From the NCBI GenBank assembly GCA_037890055.1, contig JBBKBD010000017.1: a stretch of 43,650 nucleotides of DNA; one strand, 5' to 3'. This DNA is from Mediannikoviicoccus sp037890055. Its GTDB lineage: Bacteria; Bacillota; Clostridia; Tissierellales; Peptoniphilaceae. Under the pieces are notes generated by a model, which was given only the letters and a program-made list of their open reading frames with translations, was not told the DNA's origin and made no database searches. Position numbers and translations under genes: made by a program. Each line of letters begins with the position of its first letter. Position 1 is the first letter of the stretch. Shown here piece by piece: positions 6,332-14,176 of the stretch.

Positions 6332-7972
6332 TTATCTTTCTTGATCCATTTTCTTGTTTTTCATCATTTCTCTGTATTCATTATCTTTATTAACTTGGTC
6401 TTGGAATTTTTTAATCTGTGCTATTACACTTGGTTTTTCTCCTTGTTTTATTAGCTTATCTATTTCTATGGATAAATCTATACCTAATTCTTTGTTTACA
6501 AAATCTACTGAATATTTTATATGATTAATTTCCTGGTATTCATCTTTTATCTTGTCTTTTTCTTTATTTATTTCTTCAAGATTTGCCATTAAAAGATTTT
6601 TTTCTTCATTCCACTTTTTAGGACTTAGTTTTTCCTTATCTGATAGGAGTTTTTTTAATTTCCCACTTACTACTTTATATTGGTCTATGTCTTTCTTGTG
6701 TTTGTTATAGAATGTGTCTTTTGTGAATACATTTTTCTTTTGATATTCTTCATAAACTTCTTTTTTGGCTTTGTAGATTTCATAGTATAGAATTTTCTTT
6801 TCTACATCTTCTATTTCTTTATGGATTGTCTTTGCTTTTTTATTTAGCCTATAGCTATTAGACTTTAAACTTTCTATTTTTGTTTGTAACTGACCTATGG
6901 TTTCTATGTCATTTTTTCTTAAATAACTATATGCACTTGTTAGCTTTTTGAAGTCATATTTTTCTTTATTGGTTTTGGCATATCCTTTTAGGTATTTACT
7001 TTTTTCTTTTTGAATTTCTGAATAAGTTAATAGATAATTTGTTAGATTGAAAAGTTTAGGGTTGTCTATTATCTTATCTCTTTCTATCTCCTTAAATTTT
7101 TCATAAGCAGTAGATAGGTTATCTAATAAATTCCCTATCCAACCCTTTAATGTTTTTATCTCTTCTTTTATTGTTTTTACAAGGTTATTATATTTTCTTA
7201 TTTCTCTATTATAGTTTCCTTTGTCAGTTTCTATTCCTTTTCTTTCCATTGCACTTGCTGCTGATCCTAAATGGATTGTCGGTAGATAATCTGAATTTTG
7301 TCTTTTAAAACTCCTATGGTCTACTCTTTTTTCTATCTTGTTTTTTGCTAGATATTCGTTGCAAAGGTCTGAAAAATTTTCTCTCCATTTTTCTACATTG
7401 CCTTTATCGTTCCAGCTTGTTAGTTCTACTTTTCTTGTTTTAGGTTTTCCATTTTTGTTTAAAATCTTTTCTCCTTTTTCATCTAGGATATATTCTTTTT
7501 TTGACTTTGCTAAGAACTCTCCTTTTTCGTTTATGGGTCGCATTATGGTCATGATATGACAATGAATATTTCCATTTTTATCTTGACTCTCATCATGAAT
7601 TGCATAATCTACTATCATTCCTTGTGATGTTAGATTTTCTTTTATAAATCTTTCAACTAGGTTTTTATTTTCACTTAAAGTTAATTCTTTTGGTAGTCCT
7701 ATTATGAATTGTCTTGCTAGTTGTGCATTAGAATTTTTTTCTGCCATTTCTACTTTATTCCATAAGGTAGACCTATCATTAAATTCTTTTGGTATATGAT
7801 CAGGCAATATTATATTTTTTACTAATACTTTTTCTTTTCTTGTATAGTCATGGGTTACTCCGTCCCATTCATTTTTTATTTTTTCTCCACTTATATATGC
7901 TGCACTTGCTACTGCACTTTTGCCTTTTCCTCTTGATATTATGTTTACTGAAAAATGAAAACTGTCTGCCAT
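6332..7972 (-). CDS. mobA: MobA/MobL family relaxase (MobQ class)
   Basis: The protein of 546 residues starts MADSFHFSVNIISRGKGKSA and has the MobA/MobL signature VASAAYISGEK. The metal-binding histidine motif GNIHCHIM is near residue 130. It then has a DHRSFKRQ block and a long Lys/Glu-rich coiled-coil tail from about residue 255. The catalytic tyrosine is expected near the N-terminus; Y26 (AAYISGE) is the candidate. Such relaxases nick one strand at oriT and lead it into the recipient. I chose ATG 7970-7972 (AAAGGAAG eight to nine bases upstream) over the GTG three codons earlier. The oriT candidate lies upstream at 8150-8285. Confidence 0.9.
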   Translation of the reverse strand: MADSFHFSVNIISRGKGKSAVASAAYISGEKIKNEWDGVTHDYTRKEKVLVKNIILPDHIPKEFNDRSTLWNKVEMAEKNSNAQLARQFIIGLPKELTLSENKNLVERFIKENLTSQGMIVDYAIHDESQDKNGNIHCHIMTIMRPINEKGEFLAKSKKEYILDEKGEKILNKNGKPKTRKVELTSWNDKGNVEKWRENFSDLCNEYLAKNKIEKRVDHRSFKRQNSDYLPTIHLGSAASAMERKGIETDKGNYNREIRKYNNLVKTIKEEIKTLKGWIGNLLDNLSTAYEKFKEIERDKIIDNPKLFNLTNYLLTYSEIQKEKSKYLKGYAKTNKEKYDFKKLTSAYSYLRKNDIETIGQLQTKIESLKSNSYRLNKKAKTIHKEIEDVEKKILYYEIYKAKKEVYEEYQKKNVFTKDTFYNKHKKDIDQYKVVSGKLKKLLSDKEKLSPKKWNEEKNLLMANLEEINKEKDKIKDEYQEINHIKYSVDFVNKELGIDLSIEIDKLIKQGEKPSVIAQIKKFQDQVNKDNEYREMMKNKKMDQER

Positions 7973-8065
7973 TTTTATCACTTCCTTTCTTTCTTGTTGT
8001 TTTAGGTGGAGGCTTAATAGTTTTTTATATCCACTTTGTGAATGAGCGTTTTGAAATGATAGAAT

Positions 8066-8115
8066 AGAAAAAGCCGACTACTGAATTAATTTTTGTTGTT
8101 TCAGTATGTCGGCTT
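8066..8115 (-). promoter_or_regulatory. Terminator-like hairpin upstream of mobA
   Basis: On the minus strand AAGCCGACATACTGAA pairs with TTCAGTAGTCGGCTT with a single bulged base, then TTTTTC. This is a 15-bp stem. Unlike the other leader hairpins it lies about 95 nt from the start codon, on the mobA side of oriT. Confidence 0.7.
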
Positions 8116-8149
8116 AATTGTTTTATTCATTTCAAATTTTAAAAGTCAA

Positions 8150-8285
8150 GGGCGAGCGTTAGCGAGTTTATTTACCCTTGACTTTTAAAAAGCGAATGGT
8201 TGTTGCTCCCTGCAAGGGTTTGGCTCCGCAGGACGCAAGCACCCTTTAGGGTGTATAATTGCGCCCTTAGAAAATCTAAGGGAGA
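8150..8285. other. oriT: Origin of transfer (oriT) of the nested transposon
   Basis: In the gap between the DUF3847 gene and mobA, the plus strand has the inverted repeat CACCCT-TT-AGGGTG (8240-8253), followed directly by TATAATTGCGCCCTTA (8254-8269). From memory, MobQ nic regions of the pIP501/RSF1010 type read TAAGTGCGCCCT, which is nearly the same. The nick would fall between G8263 and C8264. More dyads flank it: AAAGTCAAGGG/CCCTTGACTTT (about 8147-8190), CCCTGCAAGGG (8209-8219) and CCCTTAG/CTAAGGG (8264-8282). Local GC is higher than the surroundings. Confidence 0.8.
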
Positions 8286-8316
8286 TTTGGTTATTTACAA
8301 CCCCCTTTATTTTTTC

Positions 8317-8607
8317 TTAATTTCCTCTTATTATTTTTAGTGTTTCTTTAAATTCTTTTGTCTTTGTTGCTTCTTCTAGTAGGATTTTTATTTCTTCATC
8401 TGTTAGTTCTTCTGCATTTTCTATAAGGCTTTCTAAGATTGCTCCTCTTGTTATGAGCCTACGAGTTCTTTCTTTTCTTTTTTTCACTATGTCTTGTTTT
8501 AATATCTTTTTTTCTTGATTTTTTAGTTGCCTTAATCTTTCTTCTGTATCATCAATTTTATCTTTTATTTCTTTTGATTCTTGTCTTATTTGTTCTAGTT
8601 TTTTCAT
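8317..8607 (-). CDS. DUF3847 family protein
   Basis: The 96-residue protein is a basic-acidic coiled coil (MKKLEQIRQESKEIKDKIDD...) followed by the conserved DUF3847 core RKERTRRLITRGAILESLI and a helix ending TLKIIRGN. DUF3847 proteins lie beside MobA/MobL relaxases in many clostridial transposons and may be relaxosome accessories, but this has not been shown as far as I know. The start has an AAAGGAG site and lies about 22 nt after a hairpin plus T-tract. The gene reads towards oriT and mobA, which supports a shared transcript. Confidence 0.75.
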   Translation of the reverse strand: MKKLEQIRQESKEIKDKIDDTEERLRQLKNQEKKILKQDIVKKRKERTRRLITRGAILESLIENAEELTDEEIKILLEEATKTKEFKETLKIIRGN

Positions 8608-8630
8608 ACAAAACTCCTTTCTTGCAATAT

Positions 8631-8661
8631 AAAAAGAGATAACATTTCTGCTATCCCTTTT
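8631..8661 (-). promoter_or_regulatory. Terminator-like leader hairpin before the DUF3847 gene
   Basis: AAAAGGGATA pairs with TATCTCTTTT (10 bp, one G-T) over a 10-nt loop, followed by T residues, ATATTGCAAGAAAGGAG and the start codon. It is the weakest of the perfect or near-perfect stems in the set. Confidence 0.6.
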
Positions 8662-8673
8662 ACAGTTTCATTA

Positions 8674-8789
8674 TTAGAATTTTATGTCTTTTGAAATATC
8701 ATTTATGTTTCTATAATGATTTTCTATTTCTTCTTGCTTCTTTCTTTTTAATTGTTCTTCTCTTCTTCTAAATTGTTTTTCTTCTTCAT
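8674..8789 (-). pseudogene. Frameshifted remnant of a short charged ORF
   Basis: A GGAGG site precedes an ATG at 8787-8789, but that frame closes after 13 codons. A neighbouring frame without a start codon reads EEEKQFRRREEQLKRKKQEE and on to DISKDIKF before a stop. Adding or losing one or two bases near the start would give a continuous protein of about 40 residues. It is either a decayed small gene or chance; compositional bias (very A-rich) makes long open frames easy here. Confidence 0.3.
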
Positions 8790-8872
8790 TTTATGTTCCT
8801 CCATCTAATATTTTTCTGTTCTCTAAAGAAAGGCTAAGCACCTTTCTTTGATATTTAACCTTTCATCATTTT

Positions 8873-9289
8873 TTAGATTTTATCTTCTAAAATCTTTCTT
8901 AGTTTTTCTAAAATTTTATCCCTCCTTTGTCCGATTGCCTGATGTGTAACTTTCTCTTTCCTGCTAATAAATCTTAGAGTTTCTTCTCTGTAGAAGATGG
9001 CTTCCATTAACTCTCTTTCTTCTTTTGTCAGTGTAGCTAATGCCTTATGCAGTTCTTCAATTTGCATTTTGACTTCTACAATTTTTTCTAAGTCTATTTT
9101 TTCATCTATGATGTTATCTACAAAGTATCCGTCATGGTCTAATGCTGAAAATAGTGTTACATTGTTCCTCCAATCTTTCTTAATAATATACTTTTCATGC
9201 TCTGTTATCTTCCAGTAGGCTTTGTAGACTTCTTCACTTACGGGTATAGCTTTCCCTTTGACATAAAGGTAATATTCCTTATTAGCCAT
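8873..9289 (-). CDS. Sigma-70-like regulator of mobile elements
   Basis: The chosen start at 9287-9289 has an ideal AGGAGG eight bases upstream and gives a 138-residue protein starting MANKEYYLYVKGKAIPVSEE. This N-terminal block is typical of the small sigma-like proteins of Tn1549-like elements. The C-terminal 70 residues form a sigma region 4 type helix-turn-helix (LTKEERELMEAIFYREETLR, then THQAIGQRRDKILEKLRKIL). It could direct transcription of the transposon genes. It lies behind a hairpin with a T-tract at 9341-9373. An upstream in-frame extension has no ribosome site and runs through the hairpin, so I rejected it. Confidence 0.75.
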   Translation of the reverse strand: MANKEYYLYVKGKAIPVSEEVYKAYWKITEHEKYIIKKDWRNNVTLFSALDHDGYFVDNIIDEKIDLEKIVEVKMQIEELHKALATLTKEERELMEAIFYREETLRFISRKEKVTHQAIGQRRDKILEKLRKILEDKI

Positions 9290-9335
9290 TGTGTTATCCT
9301 CCTTTTTATTTCTCTGTTTTGGTTTTCTGAGAATA

Positions 9336-9373
9336 AAAAGGAGGACTTCTACACTTTGGCGTAAAAAGTCCTC
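9336..9373 (-). promoter_or_regulatory. Terminator-like leader hairpin before the sigma-like gene
   Basis: GAGGACTT and AAGTCCTC form a perfect 8-bp stem over a 17-nt loop, followed by CTTTTTATTCTCAG. The start codon is about 45 nt from the T-tract. Confidence 0.65.
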
Positions 9374-9405
9374 TCGGCTCAAAAACTAATGTTTTATATG
9401 ATTTA

Positions 9406-9510
9406 TTATTTTGTTGATTTCGATAAAGAGTTATTGCTATGTGTAAGCAATTCCAACCATAAAAAAGGATAAATGTATCTTATGTGAATAACAGAATTTA
9501 GCGTTCCCAT
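9406..9510 (-). CDS. Possible 34-residue peptide between MATE and sigma-like genes
   Basis: The ATG at 9508-9510 has GGAGG with an eight-base spacer. The peptide begins MGTLNSVIHIRYIYPFLWLE and ends SLSKSTK. It has one short hydrophobic stretch and no known motif. It lies downstream of the MATE gene stop and upstream of the sigma-like gene hairpin. It may be a small membrane peptide, a leader peptide for the sigma-like gene, or the remnant of a resistance leader region. Confidence 0.4.
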   Translation of the reverse strand: MGTLNSVIHIRYIYPFLWLELLTHSNNSLSKSTK

Positions 9511-9571
9511 TATTTATCCCTCCATTACTTAGCTTACATATTTTTCCTCCTGAATAAATCTTTTATAAACT

Positions 9572-10954
9572 TTAAATGCCATCTTTTTTGCATTTATCAT
9601 TAGCAAATTTTATTTTTACAACTACGATAACAGCTAAACCAAATGATAAAACATCTGCCACTGGTTGAAGCAAATATATCCCAAATTTCCCATATAAATT
9701 AGTAAGTAAATATAATAACGGTATGTAGAAGATACCTTGCCTCGAAATCGAAATTATCAACGACCAAAAATATTTACCTGTGTTTTGCATCAACATGCTA
9801 CTTATCGCATAATAGGCTAAAAATGGAATTGTTATACATTGCATTCTAAGTATTTGCACTCCTATAGAAATAACTTCACTATCTTTAGACATTGCAATAA
9901 CAAAATGTTCCGAAAAAATATATAGCACCATTGCTGATATAATCAAAAATATAGTTCCAACAACAACTGTCAAATTAAATGCCGATCTAACTCTGCCATA
10001 TTTTTTTGCACCATAATTCATTGCACAAATAGGTTGAAACCCTTGCCCCCATCCAATCATAATCATATAAGCTATGGCAACTATTCTTGAACTTACGGTT
10101 AATGCTGCAATAACACTGTCCCCAAAGCTTGCTGCAACTCTATTCAATAAAATGAGGGAAACACTTGTAATTGCTTGCCTTGAAAAGTTAGGCATTCCTC
10201 CTACAAGAATATGGTATATACGTTCTTTACTACATTTGACATTTTTCAAAGAAACAGGAATATTACCATTTCTGTTCGCCAATATAGTAAGTGAAATACA
10301 AGCAATTATTTGCCCTGTCAAAGTTGCAAATCCAGCTCCAACAAACCCGAACTTGAATATAAACATAAATACAGGATCAAGAATCATATTGCTAAACATT
10401 CCTAAAAGCAAACCTATCATTCCATCTTTTACATTTCCACAAAGTCGTAATTGATTATAAATAGTAATTGAATACAGACTAAACGGAACGCTTATTATAA
10501 TCACCTTTAAATACTGAGTAGTAAATTCAAATAAGTTAACAGAAGCATTCCCACCAATGAACTTTGTCAAGTCTGATATAAAAATCCATGACATTATAGC
10601 TATCAAAAATCCACTTATAATAGAAAATGCCATTCCTATGGAAGAAATAATTGTCGCCTCTTCTTCATCTTGTTCTCCAAGTTTTTTAGACATAATATTA
10701 CCGCTACCATATCCAAACCAAAAACCAATAGCCTGAATAATACTCACGAAGCTAAAAACAACACCAATAGCGGCTGTCATCGATTTATCATTTAAAAGTC
10801 CGACAAAAAATGTGTCTGTCAAATTATAAATAACCATAATTAGCATACCAACAATTGTTGGAACAGACATTTTTACTATCAAAGGTAAAAGTGGTTCACT
10901 TAAAATCTTTTGCCTTCTCAATTCTTTTTGATCTATTTGATTTTTTGATTTCAT
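9572..10954 (-). CDS. MATE family multidrug efflux pump
   Basis: The 460-residue protein has about twelve membrane segments in two halves. The first half opens with EPLLPLIVKMSVPTIVGMLI and the MATE hallmark VIYNLTDTFFVGLLND; the second has RIVAIAYMIMIGWGQGFQPI. MATE pumps export cationic drugs using sodium or proton gradients. The ATG at 10952-10954 overlaps the TGATATG junction after the dikinase stop, so the two genes are translationally close and in one operon with TetR. Its position behind a putative drug-modifying enzyme suggests joint detoxification. The substrate cannot be told from sequence. Confidence 0.9.
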   Translation of the reverse strand: MKSKNQIDQKELRRQKILSEPLLPLIVKMSVPTIVGMLIMVIYNLTDTFFVGLLNDKSMTAAIGVVFSFVSIIQAIGFWFGYGSGNIMSKKLGEQDEEEATIISSIGMAFSIISGFLIAIMSWIFISDLTKFIGGNASVNLFEFTTQYLKVIIISVPFSLYSITIYNQLRLCGNVKDGMIGLLLGMFSNMILDPVFMFIFKFGFVGAGFATLTGQIIACISLTILANRNGNIPVSLKNVKCSKERIYHILVGGMPNFSRQAITSVSLILLNRVAASFGDSVIAALTVSSRIVAIAYMIMIGWGQGFQPICAMNYGAKKYGRVRSAFNLTVVVGTIFLIISAMVLYIFSEHFVIAMSKDSEVISIGVQILRMQCITIPFLAYYAISSMLMQNTGKYFWSLIISISRQGIFYIPLLYLLTNLYGKFGIYLLQPVADVLSFGLAVIVVVKIKFANDKCKKDGI

Positions 10955-10955
10955 A

Positions 10956-13430
10956 TCAGCAACCTTTGACCTCGCCGGTATTACCATCTACTTGTATGGT
11001 ATCTCCATCTTTGAATTTGGTAGTTGCAAGACCAACTCCAAGAACTGCCGGTATATTATATTCTCTTGCAACAATTGCAGCATGGCTCAAAGCAGAACCT
11101 GTATCTGCCACAACAGCACTCGCTAGCTTAAATAATGGAGTCCATTCAGGATCTGTAAGATGACAAACTAATATATCTCCTTTTTTCATTTTATAAAATT
11201 CTTTGGGACTATTTATTAGACACACCTTTCCAACTGCAATGCCAGTGCTTCCACTTACTCCCTTTAAGACATCACCATCTGTTTTAAAAATCAATAACTT
11301 TGAAGCTTCCCATACTTTCACTGCTAAAGGAAATTTTTCGTTTCTCCTTTTTATTTTTTCCTTATCTGACTCATTTAGATTACCTCTGTTAATTGCTTTA
11401 AGCAGTTCTTTATGAAAAAGATTAGCCACTCCAGTTTCTATGTTTTCATCACCCAAGAGTATAAAGTTAATTCTTCTAACACACTTTCTCACATAATAAA
11501 ATAGTGTTTCCCACAAATATTGACTTTCTTCACGAACCACATGAAAATATCTAAAATATTTTATCTGTTTTTCTACATCCTGATACTTTCTACCATAGAT
11601 TTCCTTTACGCTCTCCATAAGTTTAGAAAAATCCTTTATATCGTTACTTTCATTACTATTTTCATTTAATATAGGTCGTAATATATTTATAAGCCTATCA
11701 GGATCCTCAAGAAATGTTTTTGCAGATAAACAATAACAGTTATAATCCGATTTAAAGCCATTATCTTTCATAAACTCATCTGATATATTCTTAAAATCAT
11801 TATACTTTTTATATAATTCCTTAAAATTATTTCCGGAAATTATTGCTTGTTTTAAAGCTTCATTTTTTCTTATCTCACGAGCCATTTTATAGACATCATT
11901 TGTAACCACTGATGTTTTATTATCTAAGTCCCAATAAAAATCAAATGATGAATAATTGCTATTTACTTTTTTTATTATTTTGGTAAATTTCTTGCTATTT
12001 AAAACTGATGGAAATAATGCATATTTGAATCTATCATAAGCAAGCTTTTGCAAAAGAACATAACTTTCTTCTAAGAAATTTCCACACTCCGTTAATGTCA
12101 TATTTTCAAAATTTAAGTGCTTGATTTCTTCTATTTCAACTTCATATATATTCATAAAATCTTTGCACTTCTTATAACAGAACTCAAAATCTTTCATGTT
12201 CTTTAAAATATTAAAAAAATTAAAAATATTCTTTCCAATTCGCTTTCCGTCATCAGAAAAAGTTTGTATACCATCATCATCTATAATTGGATTTCTTGGT
12301 AAAATAATTCCACCTTCTGATAAAATGTTTACTTTCTGATCATTAATTGCCATCAAATAATCGAAATCAAGGACTCTATGGGCAAAAGGCATTTTTTCTA
12401 AAAAGAATGACATTACTTCTCGTGTATCCTTTTTGATTTTTTTACCCTTTATATACTTCTCTATTAAATCATTGCCAGTTATATCATTTTCAGAATTTTT
12501 TAATGTGGTGATCGCTCTCGCCTGTAAAATATAGACAATATCATTTTTGATAGCCCATTCAATATCCATAGGCATACCATAGTGTTTTTCTATCTCTAAA
12601 CCGCACTTCATAAGTTCAAGTATTTCTCTATCATTTAATGCACGAGTTTTTCTTTTATCAGAGTTTACCGATACTTCAACAGTTTCCTTATCCCCGTATA
12701 TAATCTGAGTTTCCTTGCTTCCAATATTTACTTCAATTATATTTCCTGATTTGTCAATAATGTAGCTATCCGCTGTAACTCTTCCGCTTACAACGCTTTC
12801 TCCTAAGCCAAAGCTTGCATTTATTTGCATCTCATTTTCTTTTTTGTTTACTGGGTTTACAGTAAATAAAACTCCTGATTTTTCACTCTCTATCATTTCT
12901 TGAATAACAACTGCAATAGAAACTGAAGTTTGATCATAACCTTGATGAAATCTATAGCTTACAGCTCTATTCCCCCAAAGTGAAGCATAACAATTGCGCA
13001 CCCCATTTAATACACTTTCAATACCTTGAACATTTAAATAAGTTTCTTGTTGCCCTGCAAAACTGGCATCCGGTAAATCTTCTGCCGTTGCTGAAGAACG
13101 CACTGCAACTCTTGTATTATTTCCAAGATTAAAATATTTTTCTCTTATTGCATTTTCCAATTGCTCAGGAAATTTCCCAGACTTTATCTTTCCTCTAAAA
13201 TACTCAGCTTCATTTAGAAGTGTTTTTTCATCATCTGCTGATTTTTTAATTCCATTTTCAATGAGGCTATCAATATCATTTACTTTTAAAAAATCTCTAT
13301 ATGCGTCTGCTGTTATAACAAAACCACTTGGAACATTTATTTTAGCCGAAGTCATTTCTCCAAGATTAGCTCCCTTACCTCCAACAATTAATACATCTTC
13401 CTTTTTTATCTCATTAAAATCCAGAATCAT
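10956..13430 (-). CDS. Rifampin-phosphotransferase-like dikinase (ATP-grasp plus C-terminal His domain)
   Basis: The 824-residue protein has the PPDK/PEP-synthase ATP-grasp domain at about 1-310 (VGGKGANLGEM, RVAVRSSATAEDLPDASFAG, then IEWAIKNDIVYILQARAI). A helical middle domain lacking the PEP-binding barrel covers about 320-710. The swivelling phospho-histidine domain is at the very C-terminus (ADTGSALSHAAIVAREYNIP, His near 783). This order (ATP, middle, His) is that of rifampin phosphotransferase Rph, not of PEP synthase, and the length is close to Rph (about 865). The usual GG before the His motif is replaced by GSAL. It lies between TetR and MATE genes, 23 bp after the TetR stop. The substrate may be rifamycin or another drug; that is inference. 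Confidence 0.75.
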   Translation of the reverse strand: MILDFNEIKKEDVLIVGGKGANLGEMTSAKINVPSGFVITADAYRDFLKVNDIDSLIENGIKKSADDEKTLLNEAEYFRGKIKSGKFPEQLENAIREKYFNLGNNTRVAVRSSATAEDLPDASFAGQQETYLNVQGIESVLNGVRNCYASLWGNRAVSYRFHQGYDQTSVSIAVVIQEMIESEKSGVLFTVNPVNKKENEMQINASFGLGESVVSGRVTADSYIIDKSGNIIEVNIGSKETQIIYGDKETVEVSVNSDKRKTRALNDREILELMKCGLEIEKHYGMPMDIEWAIKNDIVYILQARAITTLKNSENDITGNDLIEKYIKGKKIKKDTREVMSFFLEKMPFAHRVLDFDYLMAINDQKVNILSEGGIILPRNPIIDDDGIQTFSDDGKRIGKNIFNFFNILKNMKDFEFCYKKCKDFMNIYEVEIEEIKHLNFENMTLTECGNFLEESYVLLQKLAYDRFKYALFPSVLNSKKFTKIIKKVNSNYSSFDFYWDLDNKTSVVTNDVYKMAREIRKNEALKQAIISGNNFKELYKKYNDFKNISDEFMKDNGFKSDYNCYCLSAKTFLEDPDRLINILRPILNENSNESNDIKDFSKLMESVKEIYGRKYQDVEKQIKYFRYFHVVREESQYLWETLFYYVRKCVRRINFILLGDENIETGVANLFHKELLKAINRGNLNESDKEKIKRRNEKFPLAVKVWEASKLLIFKTDGDVLKGVSGSTGIAVGKVCLINSPKEFYKMKKGDILVCHLTDPEWTPLFKLASAVVADTGSALSHAAIVAREYNIPAVLGVGLATTKFKDGDTIQVDGNTGEVKGC

Positions 13431-13453
13431 TTCTATCACCTTCCTTTTTACAA

Positions 13454-14050
13454 TTAAATTTCTATATATTTAAAAACAATGCTTTGTATATAAATATTAA
13501 GTACTTCCTCAAATGTATCTTCATTAAAATGGAAATAATTTGAACATAGAACAAAGCTTCCAACAAAGGCATTTGATAAACCTTGCTTATCTACACTTTT
13601 TACTACATTGTTTTTGTACCAATAATCTATTAACCTATCCAAAAAATCCCCATATAGATTTTCTACTCTATTCACTTTCTTTGAATCTTCACTCGCAAAT
13701 ATTCTAAATGCCTCTTGATAAATTTCCTGATTTTTAATTTTCTCAGTCATGTCTATTGAATACTTGAAAATTACCTCTGAAAGGTATTTTTTAGGATTCG
13801 TAAGTGAATTTGAAAATTCTTTTTCAATGTTCTCCAATTTTTGTATTGATCTATATGCCATTAAATCAATGACAAGAGATTCTTTATCTTTCCAAAAATT
13901 ATAGAAACTCCCTTGAGCTATTCCGACTCTTTTTGTCAATACCGAAATGCTAAGTGATTTTGTCCCTTTATCATGAAATAAATCAAGAGCAGTTTCCATA
14001 ATACTTTCTTTAATTTTTATCTTTTCTTCTTCTGTAAATGCTTTTGCCAT
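13454..14050 (-). CDS. TetR family repressor of the dikinase-MATE operon
   Basis: The 198-residue protein has the N-terminal TetR helix-turn-helix (IMETALDLFHDKGTKSLSIS, then RVGIAQGSFYNFWKDKESLV) and a helical ligand domain ending FKYIEI. It is the first gene of the TetR, dikinase and MATE operon. A promoter with two long palindromes lies 25-117 bp upstream, so it very likely represses its own operon and is released by the drug that the operon handles. The ATG has a GGAGG site. Nothing about the start is in doubt. Confidence 0.9.
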   Translation of the reverse strand: MAKAFTEEEKIKIKESIMETALDLFHDKGTKSLSISVLTKRVGIAQGSFYNFWKDKESLVIDLMAYRSIQKLENIEKEFSNSLTNPKKYLSEVIFKYSIDMTEKIKNQEIYQEAFRIFASEDSKKVNRVENLYGDFLDRLIDYWYKNNVVKSVDKQGLSNAFVGSFVLCSNYFHFNEDTFEEVLNIYIQSIVFKYIEI

Positions 14051-14074
14051 TTTAAGCCTCCAAATATTATAAAT

Positions 14075-14167
14075 ATATCTATGAATTTTCTATTTTTTAT
14101 TCATAGATATCATAGCATAAGCAAACACAGAAGTCAATGAATATTTTATTTTTTATTCATTGACTTC
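14075..14167 (-). promoter_or_regulatory. Promoter with two homologous palindromic operators for the TetR operon
   Basis: On the minus strand TTGACT (plus 14132-14137) and TATGAT (14109-14114) are 17 nt apart, a good sigma-A promoter. The 12-bp inverted repeat ATATCTATGAAT/ATTCATAGATAT (14075-14110) overlaps the -10 side, and GAAGTCAATGAAT/ATTCATTGACTTC (14130-14167) overlaps the -35. Both share ATGAAT, a T-rich 12-nt centre, and ATTCAT, so they look like two copies of one operator. The upstream one also forms a hairpin after the recombinase gene stop at 14177 and may double as its terminator. Confidence 0.75.
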
Positions 14168-14176
14168 CGCGATATA

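Noticed and set aside
8997..9218. Plus-strand frame inside the sigma-like gene
   Set aside because: It is a low-complexity Ser-rich antisense frame with no start signal; the minus-strand gene has a clear domain and RBS.
10074..11163. Plus-strand frames over the MATE and dikinase genes
   Set aside because: They lie fully inside well-supported minus-strand genes and have no motifs.
10956..13430. Phosphoenolpyruvate synthase (ppsA)
   Set aside because: The phospho-His domain is at the C-terminus, and the PEP-binding barrel that must follow it in PEP synthase is absent.
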